This document shows, in pieces, positions 28,105-35,319 of a stretch of 64,000 nucleotides of DNA (position 1 is the first letter of the stretch; every line of letters begins with the position of its first letter). The notes below the pieces were generated by a model. That model had not been told where the DNA came from. It ran no database searches and saw only the letters and a program-made list of their open reading frames with translations. Where the stretch lies: the NCBI RefSeq assembly GCF_030034735.1, contig NZ_CP125370.1, positions 5,689,001-5,753,000 on the forward strand. The letters are read 5' to 3'. Position numbers and translations under genes: made by a program. This DNA is from Paenibacillus sp. RC334. GTDB lineage: Bacteria; Bacillota; Bacilli; Paenibacillales; Paenibacillaceae.

Positions 28105-29004
28105 ATGAACAAACCAACCTTTTCGACTTACATGGAATTAGTGATCGCAACCTCCATTGTCGGCAGTTCTGTGGTAGTCGGTAAACTGGTCGTGATGCGG
28201 CTGCCTGTTTTTTTATCGCAATCTGCCAGTCTGGCCGTTGCCCTTCTGTTCTTGATACCCATTGTATTCATCAAGAAATATTCACTAAGGATCAGCAAAC
28301 GGGATGCATTAATCCTGTTCATTCAGGCTCTGATCGGCATGTTTCTCTTCCGCGTCCTAATGCTGTACGGGCTGGCCTACGCCTCTGCTTCCGAAAGTGG
28401 AATTTTAACAAGCTTGACCCCAGCTATCGTTGCACTTCTTTCGTATGTACTGCTGAGAGAAAAGATTACGCTACGCCCCGGTCTCGGGATCGCCTGTTCA
28501 CTGCTCGGTGTTTTGGCACTGCAAGTACCTCACATATCGGCGCTCTGGTTCAATGCTCCCAACGCAACCTCGTTCATTGGCCTGCTGCTTGTTCTGTCTG
28601 CTGTGTTTGGAGAAGCGGCACTGACAGTGTTACGCAAGATGCTATCCAGCCATGTCTCTTCCCTGCTTGGAACCATGTATATAACACTCTTTTCATTCTT
28701 CATGTTTCTGGCTTGTTCCTTTGGGGAGGCCCAACAGTTCAACTTTAACCACGTTGGTGCAGGGGAGATTGGGCTAGTCTTATATTATGGTATCTTTGTC
28801 ACAGCATTAGCCTACGTATTATGGTTTCGGGGCGTGTCAAGAGTACCGGCTAGTACAGCAGCTGTATACACGGGTTGTATTCCCGTCAGCACACTGCTGC
28901 TGTCCTATATCATCCTCCGTGAATCCTTCTCATTTGCTCATCTAGCTGGTGCAGGCTTTGTATTTCTGGGCATCATGCTCATGTCACGCGGTGAACGCCG
29001 CTGA
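28105..29004 (+). CDS. EamA/DMT-family exporter
   Basis: 299 residues with ten hydrophobic helices in two EamA repeats (ends ILTSLTPAIVALLSYVLLREKITLRP and AAVYTGCIPVSTLLLSYIILRESF-type segments). The ATG at 28105 follows AGAGGTGAG. Drug/metabolite transporters of this class export amino acids or small metabolites. The pairing with a divergent MocR regulator suggests an amino-acid- or pyridoxal-responsive exporter. Confidence 0.9.
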   Translation: MNKPTFSTYMELVIATSIVGSSVVVGKLVVMRLPVFLSQSASLAVALLFLIPIVFIKKYSLRISKRDALILFIQALIGMFLFRVLMLYGLAYASASESGILTSLTPAIVALLSYVLLREKITLRPGLGIACSLLGVLALQVPHISALWFNAPNATSFIGLLLVLSAVFGEAALTVLRKMLSSHVSSLLGTMYITLFSFFMFLACSFGEAQQFNFNHVGAGEIGLVLYYGIFVTALAYVLWFRGVSRVPASTAAVYTGCIPVSTLLLSYIILRESFSFAHLAGAGFVFLGIMLMSRGERR

Positions 29005-29023
29005 CTCACGCAATGACCTTCTC

Positions 29024-29064
29024 AAAAAAGAGGCTCCCGACTGAAACTTCGGGAGTCTCTCTTC
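29024..29064 (+). terminator. Terminator of the EamA gene
   Basis: Stem GAGGCTCCCGA / TCGGGAGTCTC with an A-run before and CTTCTTT after. Confidence 0.8.
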
Positions 29065-29140
29065 TTTGATTCAAGTTCTTAGCGCATTGAATTAATGCAC
29101 CTGATCCAGCAATTGATATACTTCTTCCTTCGTTGTAGCT
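29065..29140 (-). pseudogene. Possible C-terminal relic on the minus strand
   Basis: Read on the minus strand, about 29150 to 29095 gives ESLLAATTKEEVYQLLDQVH followed by a stop, preceded by a stop a few codons upstream. It looks like the tail of a lost gene, not recognised. Confidence 0.3.
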
Positions 29141-29323
29141 GCCAGAAGCGACTCCTTACTTGAAAAACATAATCAGAAGATTCAACAAGAAATTTCCAGG
29201 CTTATGGAAACCCAAAAAATTATTGAATATAAGCTCAACCATTATCGTGACATCTCTGCAAATCCCGATCTTGGCGACACGAATTGCACCCCTACAACAC
29301 CCAGCACCAATCCCCTTTTTTAA
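29141..29323 (+). pseudogene. MerR-family regulator, C-terminal relic
   Basis: Sixty codons, stop at 29321-29323, no start codon with a ribosome binding site. The reading LLEKHNQKIQQEISRLMETQ followed by KIIEYKLNHYRDI is the coiled-coil dimerisation helix and tail of MerR regulators of the AdhR/NmlR/YraB type. The DNA-binding domain is gone. Such regulators typically control aldo/keto reductases through the palindrome seen at 6434-6453, but the two loci are 23 kb apart and the link is inference. Confidence 0.6.
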
Positions 29324-29335
29324 GGGGTTATTTTC
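29309..29335 (+). terminator. Terminator of the lost MerR-type gene
   Basis: AATCCCC / GGGGTT arms around the stop codon of the relic, followed by ATTTTCATTTT. Confidence 0.55.
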
Positions 29336-29414
29336 ATTTTCAGTGGGAGATTGATGGAGCCCCCTTAATTCCCTATAATCCAAATATAGCATGAATTTCT
29401 AGGGGGGAATAACG

Positions 29415-30041
29415 GTGATCACCTATATGAGATGCAATGACGTCAGCATGGAACACATTTTTCAAGCATTTTCGCTTGGGTTCTCGGATTATTCCATTCG
29501 CCTGACCACGGATCAGGACGATTTCGCAGCACGTTTTTTTGGTCCAGAGGGTAATAAACGGAATCACTCTTTCCTTGCCATGGATGAGGATCAACCGATC
29601 GGCTTAATTCTCGGCGGTGTCCGGCAGTTCGACGGGTACAAGACCATGCGTTGCGGCACGCTATGCATCGCTCCGGCTTATCGTGGTCAGGGGATTAGCA
29701 ACAAGTTGCTGGAATTACATAAACAAACAGGCATCTCCGCGGACTGCCAGCAGCTATGGCTCGAAGTCATCAAGGATAATCATCGGGCAGTCAAATTATA
29801 TGAAAAGCAAGGCTACCAGGCACGCTATACGCTGAAATACTACAACGGCACTCTGCCCTCCACCCCAGCCGCTGCCCCCTCATCTTCGTATATTCTTAAG
29901 GAAGTTACATTTGATGACGTCGCAGCTTTTCGTAAGACCCTCACCGACTGTCACATCCATTGGCAAAGTGACACACCTTATTACGCCACCAGTACACAGG
30001 AAGCTTTTCTTGGCATCTACGAAGTGAATCAAACGTGCCTC
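29415..30041 (+). pseudogene. Two-domain GNAT acetyltransferase, 5' part, split by insertion
   Basis: GTG start at 29415 after AGGGGGG. Residues 1-145 form a complete GNAT domain with acetyl-CoA loop APAYRGQGISNKLL and EVIKDNHRAVKLYEKQGY. A second GNAT domain begins near residue 160 (YILKEVTFDDVAAF) but is cut at about residue 209, where the IS element starts; the ORF then runs 17 codons into IS sequence. The missing C-terminal half is found at 35830-36076. The first domain might still be translated as a truncated enzyme. Confidence 0.85.
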
Positions 30042-30117
30042 CTATTTAGCCCCTATTTGAACTTGGACAGTACACCCCTTACTCCGATACAATAATATTG
30101 AGGCGGAGGGGAACGAA

Positions 30118-30438
30118 ATGAAGAAGAAACAGTATGATCTAAATTTCAAGAAGATGGTGGTTGCCAAGGGGAAGGAAATCGGCAACATGACCGCTATATC
30201 AAGACAACATGAGCTTGATCCAAAGATGGTATTGCGATGGGCCAGAGAATTAAATCGTAAGGATCTAGATACACTGGATGGTTCTAGTATTAAGCAAGCG
30301 AAATTTGTACCGACTTCAGAAGATTATGCAGAGCTTGTGAAAGAGAATGAGAAACTTAAGAAGCTCTTTGCAGAGCAAGCCTTAGAGAGGGATATTCTCA
30401 AAGACCTACTAAAAAAACGAACCCGTACTTGCGGATAA
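30118..30438 (+). CDS. IS3-family transposase OrfA
   Basis: 106 residues, ATG at 30118 behind GGCGGAGGGG. The N-terminal helix-turn-helix (FKKMVVAKGKEIGNMTAISRQHELDPKMVLRWARE, seen as NMTAISRQHELDPKMVLRW) is followed by a leucine zipper (YAELVKENEKLKKLFAEQAL) used for dimerisation. It recognises the element's ends. The last codons overlap an A7 tract (30411-30417) just before the orfB frame, the probable site of frameshifting or slippage. Confidence 0.9.
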   Translation: MKKKQYDLNFKKMVVAKGKEIGNMTAISRQHELDPKMVLRWARELNRKDLDTLDGSSIKQAKFVPTSEDYAELVKENEKLKKLFAEQALERDILKDLLKKRTRTCG

Positions 30439-31372
30439 AATAGAAATCGCCCAGAAGTATATTACACGAGGGCATAGCATCAGCTTTGTACTGCGTGTGC
30501 TAGAGGTAGAACGCTCAACGTATTATGCATACGTGAATAGGCCAGAGCAAGCCCAAGAAACAATCCACAGGGCCGGTCGCCCTGCACCTGGTTTATCTTA
30601 TACACAAGATGGTGAGCCAATCAGTGATGAGCAGATTTGTGAATGGATCATGGAGTTCTTAGCAGGCGAAGGCGCGAACTACGGCTATCGTAAACTGACC
30701 GTGCTTTTAAGCCGCCGCCATCAACTGAAAATTAACAAGAAGAAAGTTTACCGTCTATGCAAGCGGATGGATGTGCTTCGTCCACAGCGGAAACTCAAGA
30801 TTAAGCATCCCAAGCGACTTGCCAACAATCGCGTCATAACGGCCTCTAATCAACTGTGGGAGACTGACATTAAGTATGGATGGGTCCAAGGCGAGCAACG
30901 GTTCTTCTTCCTAATGAGCATCTTAGATGTGTTTGATCGCGCCGTAGTTACTTATCACATTGGATTGACGTGCGAAGCGAAGCATCTCGTTCAGATCATG
31001 CAGGAAGCACTGATGAAACGTCAGCTCTTTGACAAGGCAGAAAAGCCCGTCATTCGTTCGGACAATGGTCCGCAATTTATTAGCAACCTGTTTGAGGAAG
31101 CTTGTAACGAGTTTGTCATGATTCACGAGCGCATCCCGCCAAAAACGCCGAATAAAAACGCGCATATCGAATCGTATCATTCGATCATAGAGGCGGAGTG
31201 CTATCAGCGGCATGAGTTTGAAACATATCCACAGGCCTATGAAGTCGTAAGTCAGTTTATACAAGATTATAATCGTATCCGCATCCACGGCAGCATTTAC
31301 GATTTGTCCCCGTATGAATATATGGAAGCGGTGAAACAAGGCACTGTGAAGCCAAAGCAGATTAAGGTTTAA
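30413..31372 (+). CDS. IS3-family transposase OrfB (DDE integrase core)
   Basis: The frame is open from 30413; the first usable start codon in it is around 30497. An HTH_21 region is followed by the rve integrase core with the catalytic triad: D in WETDIKYGW, D in RSDNGPQF and E in NAHIESYHSIIEAE. It is normally made as an OrfAB fusion. Here orfB lies +1 relative to orfA, not the usual -1; loss of one A from the A7 tract in the transcript would fuse them. It catalyses cut-and-copy transposition. Confidence 0.9.
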   Translation, partial: KNEPVLADKIEIAQKYITRGHSISFVLRVLEVERSTYYAYVNRPEQAQETIHRAGRPAPGLSYTQDGEPISDEQICEWIMEFLAGEGANYGYRKLTVLLSRRHQLKINKKKVYRLCKRMDVLRPQRKLKIKHPKRLANNRVITASNQLWETDIKYGWVQGEQRFFFLMSILDVFDRAVVTYHIGLTCEAKHLVQIMQEALMKRQLFDKAEKPVIRSDNGPQFISNLFEEACNEFVMIHERIPPKTPNKNAHIESYHSIIEAECYQRHEFETYPQAYEVVSQFIQDYNRIRIHGSIYDLSPYEYMEAVKQGTVKPKQIKV

Positions 31373-31409
31373 TCTTAAGCCGCTATAAGTAAAGAAAGGA
31401 GCAACACGC

Positions 31410-31568
31410 ATGAACGAGTACAGCCAACAACTACAAGACGGAATCGACGAGATGGAAGCAACCATCGAACGTCTGCGTGAAGAGATTCAACACCTTAAAG
31501 AGCAACGCGATGCCCTAGAGAAGGGCAATTTAGAACTTTATCGAAATCTAACCGAGCCTGACTTTTGA
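31410..31568 (+). CDS. Third small ORF of the IS: 52-residue coiled-coil protein
   Basis: ATG at 31410 with AAAGGAG about ten bases upstream. The peptide is almost wholly a heptad coiled coil (MEATIERLREEIQHLKEQRD) and ends EPDF. It lies inside the element, after orfB and before the right terminal repeat. Standard IS3 elements have no such gene. It could oligomerise with the OrfA leucine zipper and regulate transposition; no such function is shown. The second IS copy has lost it. Confidence 0.7.
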   Translation: MNEYSQQLQDGIDEMEATIERLREEIQHLKEQRDALEKGNLELYRNLTEPDF

Positions 31569-31674
31569 TTGCGGGTCTCCCCCGAAGTGTGGAGAAGAAC
31601 GTCAATTCGGGCGAAAAACAAAGCAAATTAACGAAATTCTACATCTGATATCGAATAAGAGGTGTATTGTCCTG

Positions 31675-31887
31675 TCCAGCCTGTCCATAGCGATGGCGAA
31701 ACCAGGAGGGGCCACAATTGTCGCGAAGTCCGATTTCTGAGTTTCTCTGCCGCGCGGTGATTCGGCTGTGACCGTCTTCCGTCTTTCCCCATCTCTCCTT
31801 AGGCATGTCCGAGTCATCCTGAGCGAGAGCCTTTATAAACGGCCAGCTCGCTGAGATGATAGCGATTCCCATCACCAGGCCACGCAT
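31675..31887 (-). pseudogene. Small exported protein, 3' end cut by the IS
   Basis: ATG at 31887 with AGGAG six bases upstream. The N-terminus MRGLVMGIAIISASWPFIKA followed by LAQDDSD looks like a signal peptide and early mature sequence; the frame then enters the IS terminal repeat, where the last 12 codons are IS-derived (stop at 31639). GC-rich like the DNA to its right. Family not recognised. Confidence 0.5.
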
Positions 31888-32297
31888 CATTTTCTCCTGA
31901 AGTCGGCAGGGCACAAATGCTGGCGCGAGCTATCTATGCAGAATCGGAGCGCTCTCGCTTGCTGTACGTTAGGTGAGGCTCCGTCACAACGCAATCCCGC
32001 GCCTTGTGTCGCGCGCGCCAATGTCCCGTCCGGGTCCGACAGCGGCTATGGGCGGGCTTCGCAAGTTTCCGACAGAAATGTAATCCAGTGTAACTGTTAC
32101 GCAACAGTTTAGCCTAGGCGACATGCTGAGCCGACTTTCGCCCCCGATGTGAAGGCGAGCTTCCGGTGTCGGCCAGGAGCGGCCAATCGATCGAGTGCGG
32201 TAATGACCTTCGAGTGTCGGCTCCAGTCAGCTTTCCGCCGTCTGGTTCGAATCCCCGGGGCTTCCCTGGTAGGAAAGTATGCGTCGGCAAATCTGAT
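31888..32297. other. GC-rich noncoding or decayed stretch
   Basis: No ORF with a credible start or family. It contains an inverted pair GTAACTGTTACGCAACAGTT around 32090-32110 that may be a promoter-region operator. Composition matches the GC-rich cargo, not the host chromosome. Confidence 0.4.
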
Positions 32298-32876
32298 TCA
32301 ACACGTTGCCTTCTTGACACCGTTGCTAGGCCGATTTATCAGGATGGCGCTCGTAATAACGTGAAAGAGATGATCCCCCCGTGGCGCGAATCCGGGCTGG
32401 CCGACGAGCCAGCCGAGCGCCGACATCAGGGCGAACAGGTCGACCCCATCCATATCGGCGCGCGCAGTTCCCTCGGCCTGAGCGCGGAGCAGTAGTCGCG
32501 CGCCCGCTGACCGCACCGCTGAGCTTGAAGCGTGAAGCGCGGAGTCCGGGTCCGCGTGGGCGCTCGCCAACAAGGCGCAAACGCCGCTATAGCTATGAAC
32601 GAATGCCACCCCTTCGCGAAACCAGGACACCAGCGCTTCGTCAGGTGGATTCGACGTTTCGAGTTCGGCTGCCTGCTGCATCAGTGCGTCCACATTCATA
32701 CGCAGCAACGCTTCGAACAAGGCTTCTCGCGTCGGGAAATGGCGAAGCAGTGTGGCCAACCCGACGTCGGCCCGGCGGGCGATATCTCGCATGGACGCGT
32801 CGGCACCATGCTCGGTGACGACGTCACGCGCGACTGCAAGTAGATGGCTGTAATTTTTTCTGGCGTCGGCTCGCAT
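32298..32876 (-). CDS. TetR-family regulator (GC-rich cargo)
   Basis: 192 residues from the ATG at 32876. The start MRADARKNYSHLLAVARDVV is the canonical N-terminus of this TetR subfamily, followed by the HTH (MRDIARRADVGLATLLRHFPTREALFEALL) and a ligand-binding half. It is the natural repressor candidate for the SDR gene at 33463, whose promoter has TetR-type palindromes. The same frame is open further upstream and joins an XRE domain (see the fusion ORF). GC-rich codon usage unlike the flanking chromosome. Confidence 0.85.
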   Translation of the reverse strand: MRADARKNYSHLLAVARDVVTEHGADASMRDIARRADVGLATLLRHFPTREALFEALLRMNVDALMQQAAELETSNPPDEALVSWFREGVAFVHSYSGVCALLASAHADPDSALHASSSAVRSAGARLLLRAQAEGTARADMDGVDLFALMSALGWLVGQPGFAPRGDHLFHVITSAILINRPSNGVKKATC

Positions 32877-33197
32877 AAATCGCCTTGACAATGGCTGCTC
32901 GGTAATCTCGCCCAGTGGGCCGGCTTCGCCCGTGACAGCGCTCGCTCGGAAATATTTTCTAGAATCTGAGTACTGGCCGCTGTATTCTTCGTTAATGCGA
33001 CCTAATAAAAAGTCTATAGAAACCCCAAAAAGAGTGGCAATCTTATCGATCGTTTCCTTCCTTGGTGTTCTGCCTTTTTTGTCAGACTCGTATCCAGCTA
33101 TGGTAGATCTAGATATTTTCAATCGTTCTGCAGCTTGCTCCTGCGTCCATCCTCGCTCTTCACGAAGCATTTTAAATCTCTCGGCGAATGTAGCCAC
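32298..33197 (-). CDS. In-frame XRE-TetR fusion ORF
   Basis: 299 codons from a GTG at 33197 behind AGGGGTG. Residues 1-65 are an XRE helix-turn-helix (FKMLREERGWTQEQAAERLK) of AT-rich, Firmicutes-like DNA. Residues about 85-107 are translated from an inverted scrap of the SDR gene (TGEAGPLGEI, also seen in the SDR). From residue 108 the whole TetR protein follows. Two DNA-binding domains of different origin would therefore be joined. Whether the long form, the TetR alone, or both are made cannot be told from sequence. Confidence 0.7.
   Translation of the reverse strand: MATFAERFKMLREERGWTQEQAAERLKISRSTIAGYESDKKGRTPRKETIDKIATLFGVSIDFLLGRINEEYSGQYSDSRKYFRASAVTGEAGPLGEITEQPLSRRFMRADARKNYSHLLAVARDVVTEHGADASMRDIARRADVGLATLLRHFPTREALFEALLRMNVDALMQQAAELETSNPPDEALVSWFREGVAFVHSYSGVCALLASAHADPDSALHASSSAVRSAGARLLLRAQAEGTARADMDGVDLFALMSALGWLVGQPGFAPRGDHLFHVITSAILINRPSNGVKKATC
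32887..32942 (-). repeat. Inverted duplicate of part of the SDR gene
   Basis: About 55 bases matching SDR positions 33718-33772 in opposite orientation, with two or three mismatches. It forms the linker of the XRE-TetR fusion. Confidence 0.8.
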
Positions 33198-33229
33198 CTA
33201 AATCACCCCTATTAATATATTACATTATA

Positions 33230-33250
33230 AATGTTCCTTTTGGAAACATT
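33230..33250. promoter_or_regulatory. Candidate XRE operator 1
   Basis: Near-perfect 21-bp palindrome with arms AATGTTCC / GGAAACATT, 33 bases upstream of the XRE start and next to TATAAT on the minus strand; probably autoregulatory. Confidence 0.55.
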
Positions 33251-33268
33251 CTATCAAATATTATTGCT

Positions 33269-33288
33269 AATGTTCCGAAAGGGAACTA
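33269..33288. promoter_or_regulatory. Candidate XRE operator 2
   Basis: AATGTTCCGAAAGGGAACTA, sharing the TGTTCC / GGAAC arms with the site at 33230 and lying 39 bp away. Confidence 0.5.
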
Positions 33289-33296
33289 TAATCAAA

Positions 33297-33329
33297 TTGG
33301 ATGTAATTTTTTATGGCGTAGTCTCGCAT
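33297..33329 (-). pseudogene. 5' relic of a second TetR gene copy
   Basis: The bases up to the ATG at 33329 read MRDYAIKNY, matching the first codons of the TetR gene at 32876 with few changes, and are preceded by the same CATTGTCAAGGCGATTT. This marks the original TetR-SDR divergent junction; the gene is cut off by AT-rich DNA after about ten codons. Confidence 0.65.
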
Positions 33330-33337
33330 AAATCGCC

Positions 33338-33393
33338 TTGACAATGGATCACTGATCCATATATGATGAACCTGTATCTGAATCAGTGATCCA
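33338..33393 (+). promoter_or_regulatory. SDR promoter with TetR-type operators
   Basis: TTGACA (33338-33343) and TATGAT (33362-33367) are separated by 18 bp. The spacer contains the perfect palindrome TGGATCACTGATCCA (33345-33359), and a second partial copy ATCAGTGATCCA lies at 33382-33393 just past the expected start of transcription. This is a standard arrangement for repression by a divergent TetR protein. Confidence 0.75.
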
Positions 33394-33462
33394 CAAGATA
33401 CAGCACATTTGTGCAAATGGGAACCGAGACACTGTCGGACATCACGAAAGGGGAAAGAAGTC

Positions 33463-34197
33463 ATGGGAAAACTTGAAGGTAAGGTTGCAGTCATCACGGG
33501 TGGATCGAGCGGCATGGCGCTGGCGAGCGCCATGCGGTTCGTTGAAGAAGGCGCCTATGTTTTCATCACGGGCCGGAGGCAGGAGGCGCTCGACGAGGCC
33601 GTCAAGCTGATTGGCCGGAACGTGACCGGCGTGCGCGGCGACTCGGCCAATCTCGACGACCTCGACCGCCTGTTCGATACAGTAAAGCGGGAAAAGGGCA
33701 AGATCGATGTCCTATTCGCGAGCGCTGGCACGGGCGAAGCCGGCCCACTGGGCGAGATTAGCGAGCAGCACTTCGATGCGACCTTCGGCCTGAATACGCG
33801 CGGAACGCTGTTTGCGGTCCAGAAGGCGTTGCCGCTGTTCAACGATGGCGGATCGATCATCATGACCGGGTCAGTTACTTCGGTGAAAGGTTTTCCTGGT
33901 TTCGGCGTGTATGCGGCGAGCAAGGCGGCGTTGCGCTCATTCGCACGCACTTGGCTCAACGAACTGAAGGGCAGGAATATCCGGGTGAACGTGCTGAGCC
34001 CGGGGCCGATCGCCACACCGATGCAGGACCAAGCTATCGACGAGGAGACGAAGCGGATGTTCGAATCCCTGATCCCGCGGGGAAAGATGGGCCGTCCTGA
34101 GGAAATTGCGACGGCCGCGCTGTTTCTTGCTTCAGACGATTCGAGCTTCGTGAATGGGGTGGATTTGTCTGTCGACGGCGGCTTATCAGCCATCTGA
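33463..34197 (+). CDS. SDR-family oxidoreductase (GC-rich cargo)
   Basis: 244 residues from the ATG at 33463 behind GAAAGGGGAAAG. Classical SDR with N111, S137, Y150 and K154 (GVYAASKAALRSF) and C-terminal VNGVDLSVDGGLSAI. The cofactor motif is altered: T12-G-G-S-S-G17-M-A19, where A19 replaces the third glycine of TGxxxGxG. It is likely an NADP-dependent ketoreductase. GC-rich with proteobacterial codon use; acquired with the TetR and the F420-reductase-like genes. Confidence 0.92.
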   Translation: MGKLEGKVAVITGGSSGMALASAMRFVEEGAYVFITGRRQEALDEAVKLIGRNVTGVRGDSANLDDLDRLFDTVKREKGKIDVLFASAGTGEAGPLGEISEQHFDATFGLNTRGTLFAVQKALPLFNDGGSIIMTGSVTSVKGFPGFGVYAASKAALRSFARTWLNELKGRNIRVNVLSPGPIATPMQDQAIDEETKRMFESLIPRGKMGRPEEIATAALFLASDDSSFVNGVDLSVDGGLSAI

Positions 34198-34418
34198 GAT
34201 CACGCCGAAAAGCGTGTGGGGGGTCTGTCAACTTGACGAAGATGATCCGAGTTGTGTCGATAAGTATGGAATCCTGATTAATAAGCGGGATTTATTTCGG
34301 TGATTGTCCAGCGGGTATTGTCTCGCGTGGCGCATCGCGGGCAACGGTCCCTCACGCCCGGTTACCAATTAACATGGGTCCGTGGTTGATCAAAACGTCC
34401 CCTGAATGGAGAGTTAAC
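34198..34418. other. Intergenic region in the GC-rich cargo
   Basis: No gene. Contains mixed composition and no clear terminator or promoter; the next gene has its own ribosome binding site. Confidence 0.4.
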
Positions 34419-35015
34419 ATGAGCTATTCGATTATTGGCTTTGGCGCGGTAGGCCAAGCACTCGCCCGAGCATTTGCAAGAAAGAACATCGATGTGACCG
34501 TCGCCAGCCGGCGCCCTCCCGTGACGTTGATACAGCAGGCACGAGCGATCGGCCCCACCGTTGTCCCTAGGACGCTGCAGGATGCAATCGCGTCCGACAC
34601 GATCTTCCTGGCGATTCCGTTTTGGGAACATCGCGAAGTCGCGAAGCAGATCACAACCTGGCAGGGCAAGACGATCATCGACGCGACAAATACAAATGCT
34701 CCCGTTGAAGACCTGGATGGTCAGCCGTCGTCCGCAGTTGTCGCCAAAGCGTTTACCGGCGCCAGGTTCGTAAAGGGCTTTAACCATCTGCCCGCTGCCG
34801 TTCTGGCCGCTGATCCGAGCGTGAATGGCGGCAGCCGCGTCGTGTTTTTGTCAAGCGACGACGAAAATGCGGTGGCGCCGGTCGCGGTTCTGGCCGAACA
34901 ACTCGGTTTCGCGCCGATTGCGCTAGGACCGCTCAAGGATGGCGGCTCGCTCGTCCAGGCCAGGGGCAATACCTGGGCTGAACTGATCTTCCAGGATCTC
35001 GTCAAGTTCAAATAG
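34419..35015 (+). CDS. NADPH-dependent F420 reductase-like / NAD(P)-binding protein
   Basis: 198 residues from the ATG at 34419 behind GGAGAG. The Rossmann motif is IIGFGAVGQALARAFA, followed by TVASRRPP (NADPH phosphate binding), FLAIPFWEHREVAKQ, IIDATNTNAP and a C-terminal LGFAPIALGPLKDGGSLVQA. This is the COG2085 fold shared by F420H2:NADP oxidoreductase and proteobacterial homologues that lack F420; here the partner is unknown. Likely cotransported with the SDR. Confidence 0.88.
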   Translation: MSYSIIGFGAVGQALARAFARKNIDVTVASRRPPVTLIQQARAIGPTVVPRTLQDAIASDTIFLAIPFWEHREVAKQITTWQGKTIIDATNTNAPVEDLDGQPSSAVVAKAFTGARFVKGFNHLPAAVLAADPSVNGGSRVVFLSSDDENAVAPVAVLAEQLGFAPIALGPLKDGGSLVQARGNTWAELIFQDLVKFK

Positions 35016-35319
35016 CGGCGCGTAACAACAAAGTCACAGCCGCCACGCGCATAGCCAAACGCGTGCTGGTGATCTGACCGAGATTCAGTTAGTGCTTCTG
35101 CGCGGGTGCATCATGGCCGCTAGACTCGCCGGATACCACTCGAAATATGTATCATGTAATAATGCTTAACGATTGTTCGTTCAACATGAAGGACTATTCA
35201 ATGACAATAGGTGCATAAAAAGGCGTGCCATTAAGCCAATGTCATTAAGTATGGCGCAAGGCTAAAAATCAAGAAAAAGAGCAGGTTATCGAAAAGATAG
35301 CCCGCTCTTTTTTTGGTGT
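35016..35319. other. Transition from GC-rich cargo to AT-rich DNA
   Basis: GC-rich until about 35140, then AT-rich host-like sequence. No gene is supported. A terminator lies at 35275-35314. Confidence 0.4.
35275..35314 (+). terminator. Terminator before the second IS copy
   Basis: AAAAGAGC / GCTCTTTTTTT arms with inner GGTTATC / GATAGCC pairing and a long T-run. Confidence 0.75.

Larger units (their letters stand above)
30042..31674 (+). mobile_element. IS3-family insertion sequence, full-length copy
   Basis: The limits are those of sequence shared with the second copy. Imperfect terminal inverted repeats: left from 30063 (TTGGACAGTACACCCCTTAC) and right, read inwards from 31674 (CAGGACAATACACCTCTTAT). 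It contains orfA, orfB and a third small ORF. The 21 bases to the left of 30063 are also present at the second copy, so either the element extends to 30042 or its flank was duplicated with it. Confidence 0.85.

Noticed and set aside
32220-32260. Possible tRNA T-arm (GGTTCGAATCCC)
   Set aside because: The bases flanking the loop do not pair as a 5-bp T-stem, and no anticodon or acceptor arms can be built.
32381-32843. Long plus-strand ORFs opposite the TetR gene
   Set aside because: They are products of GC-rich codon bias on the opposite strand; the minus-strand TetR has clear family motifs.
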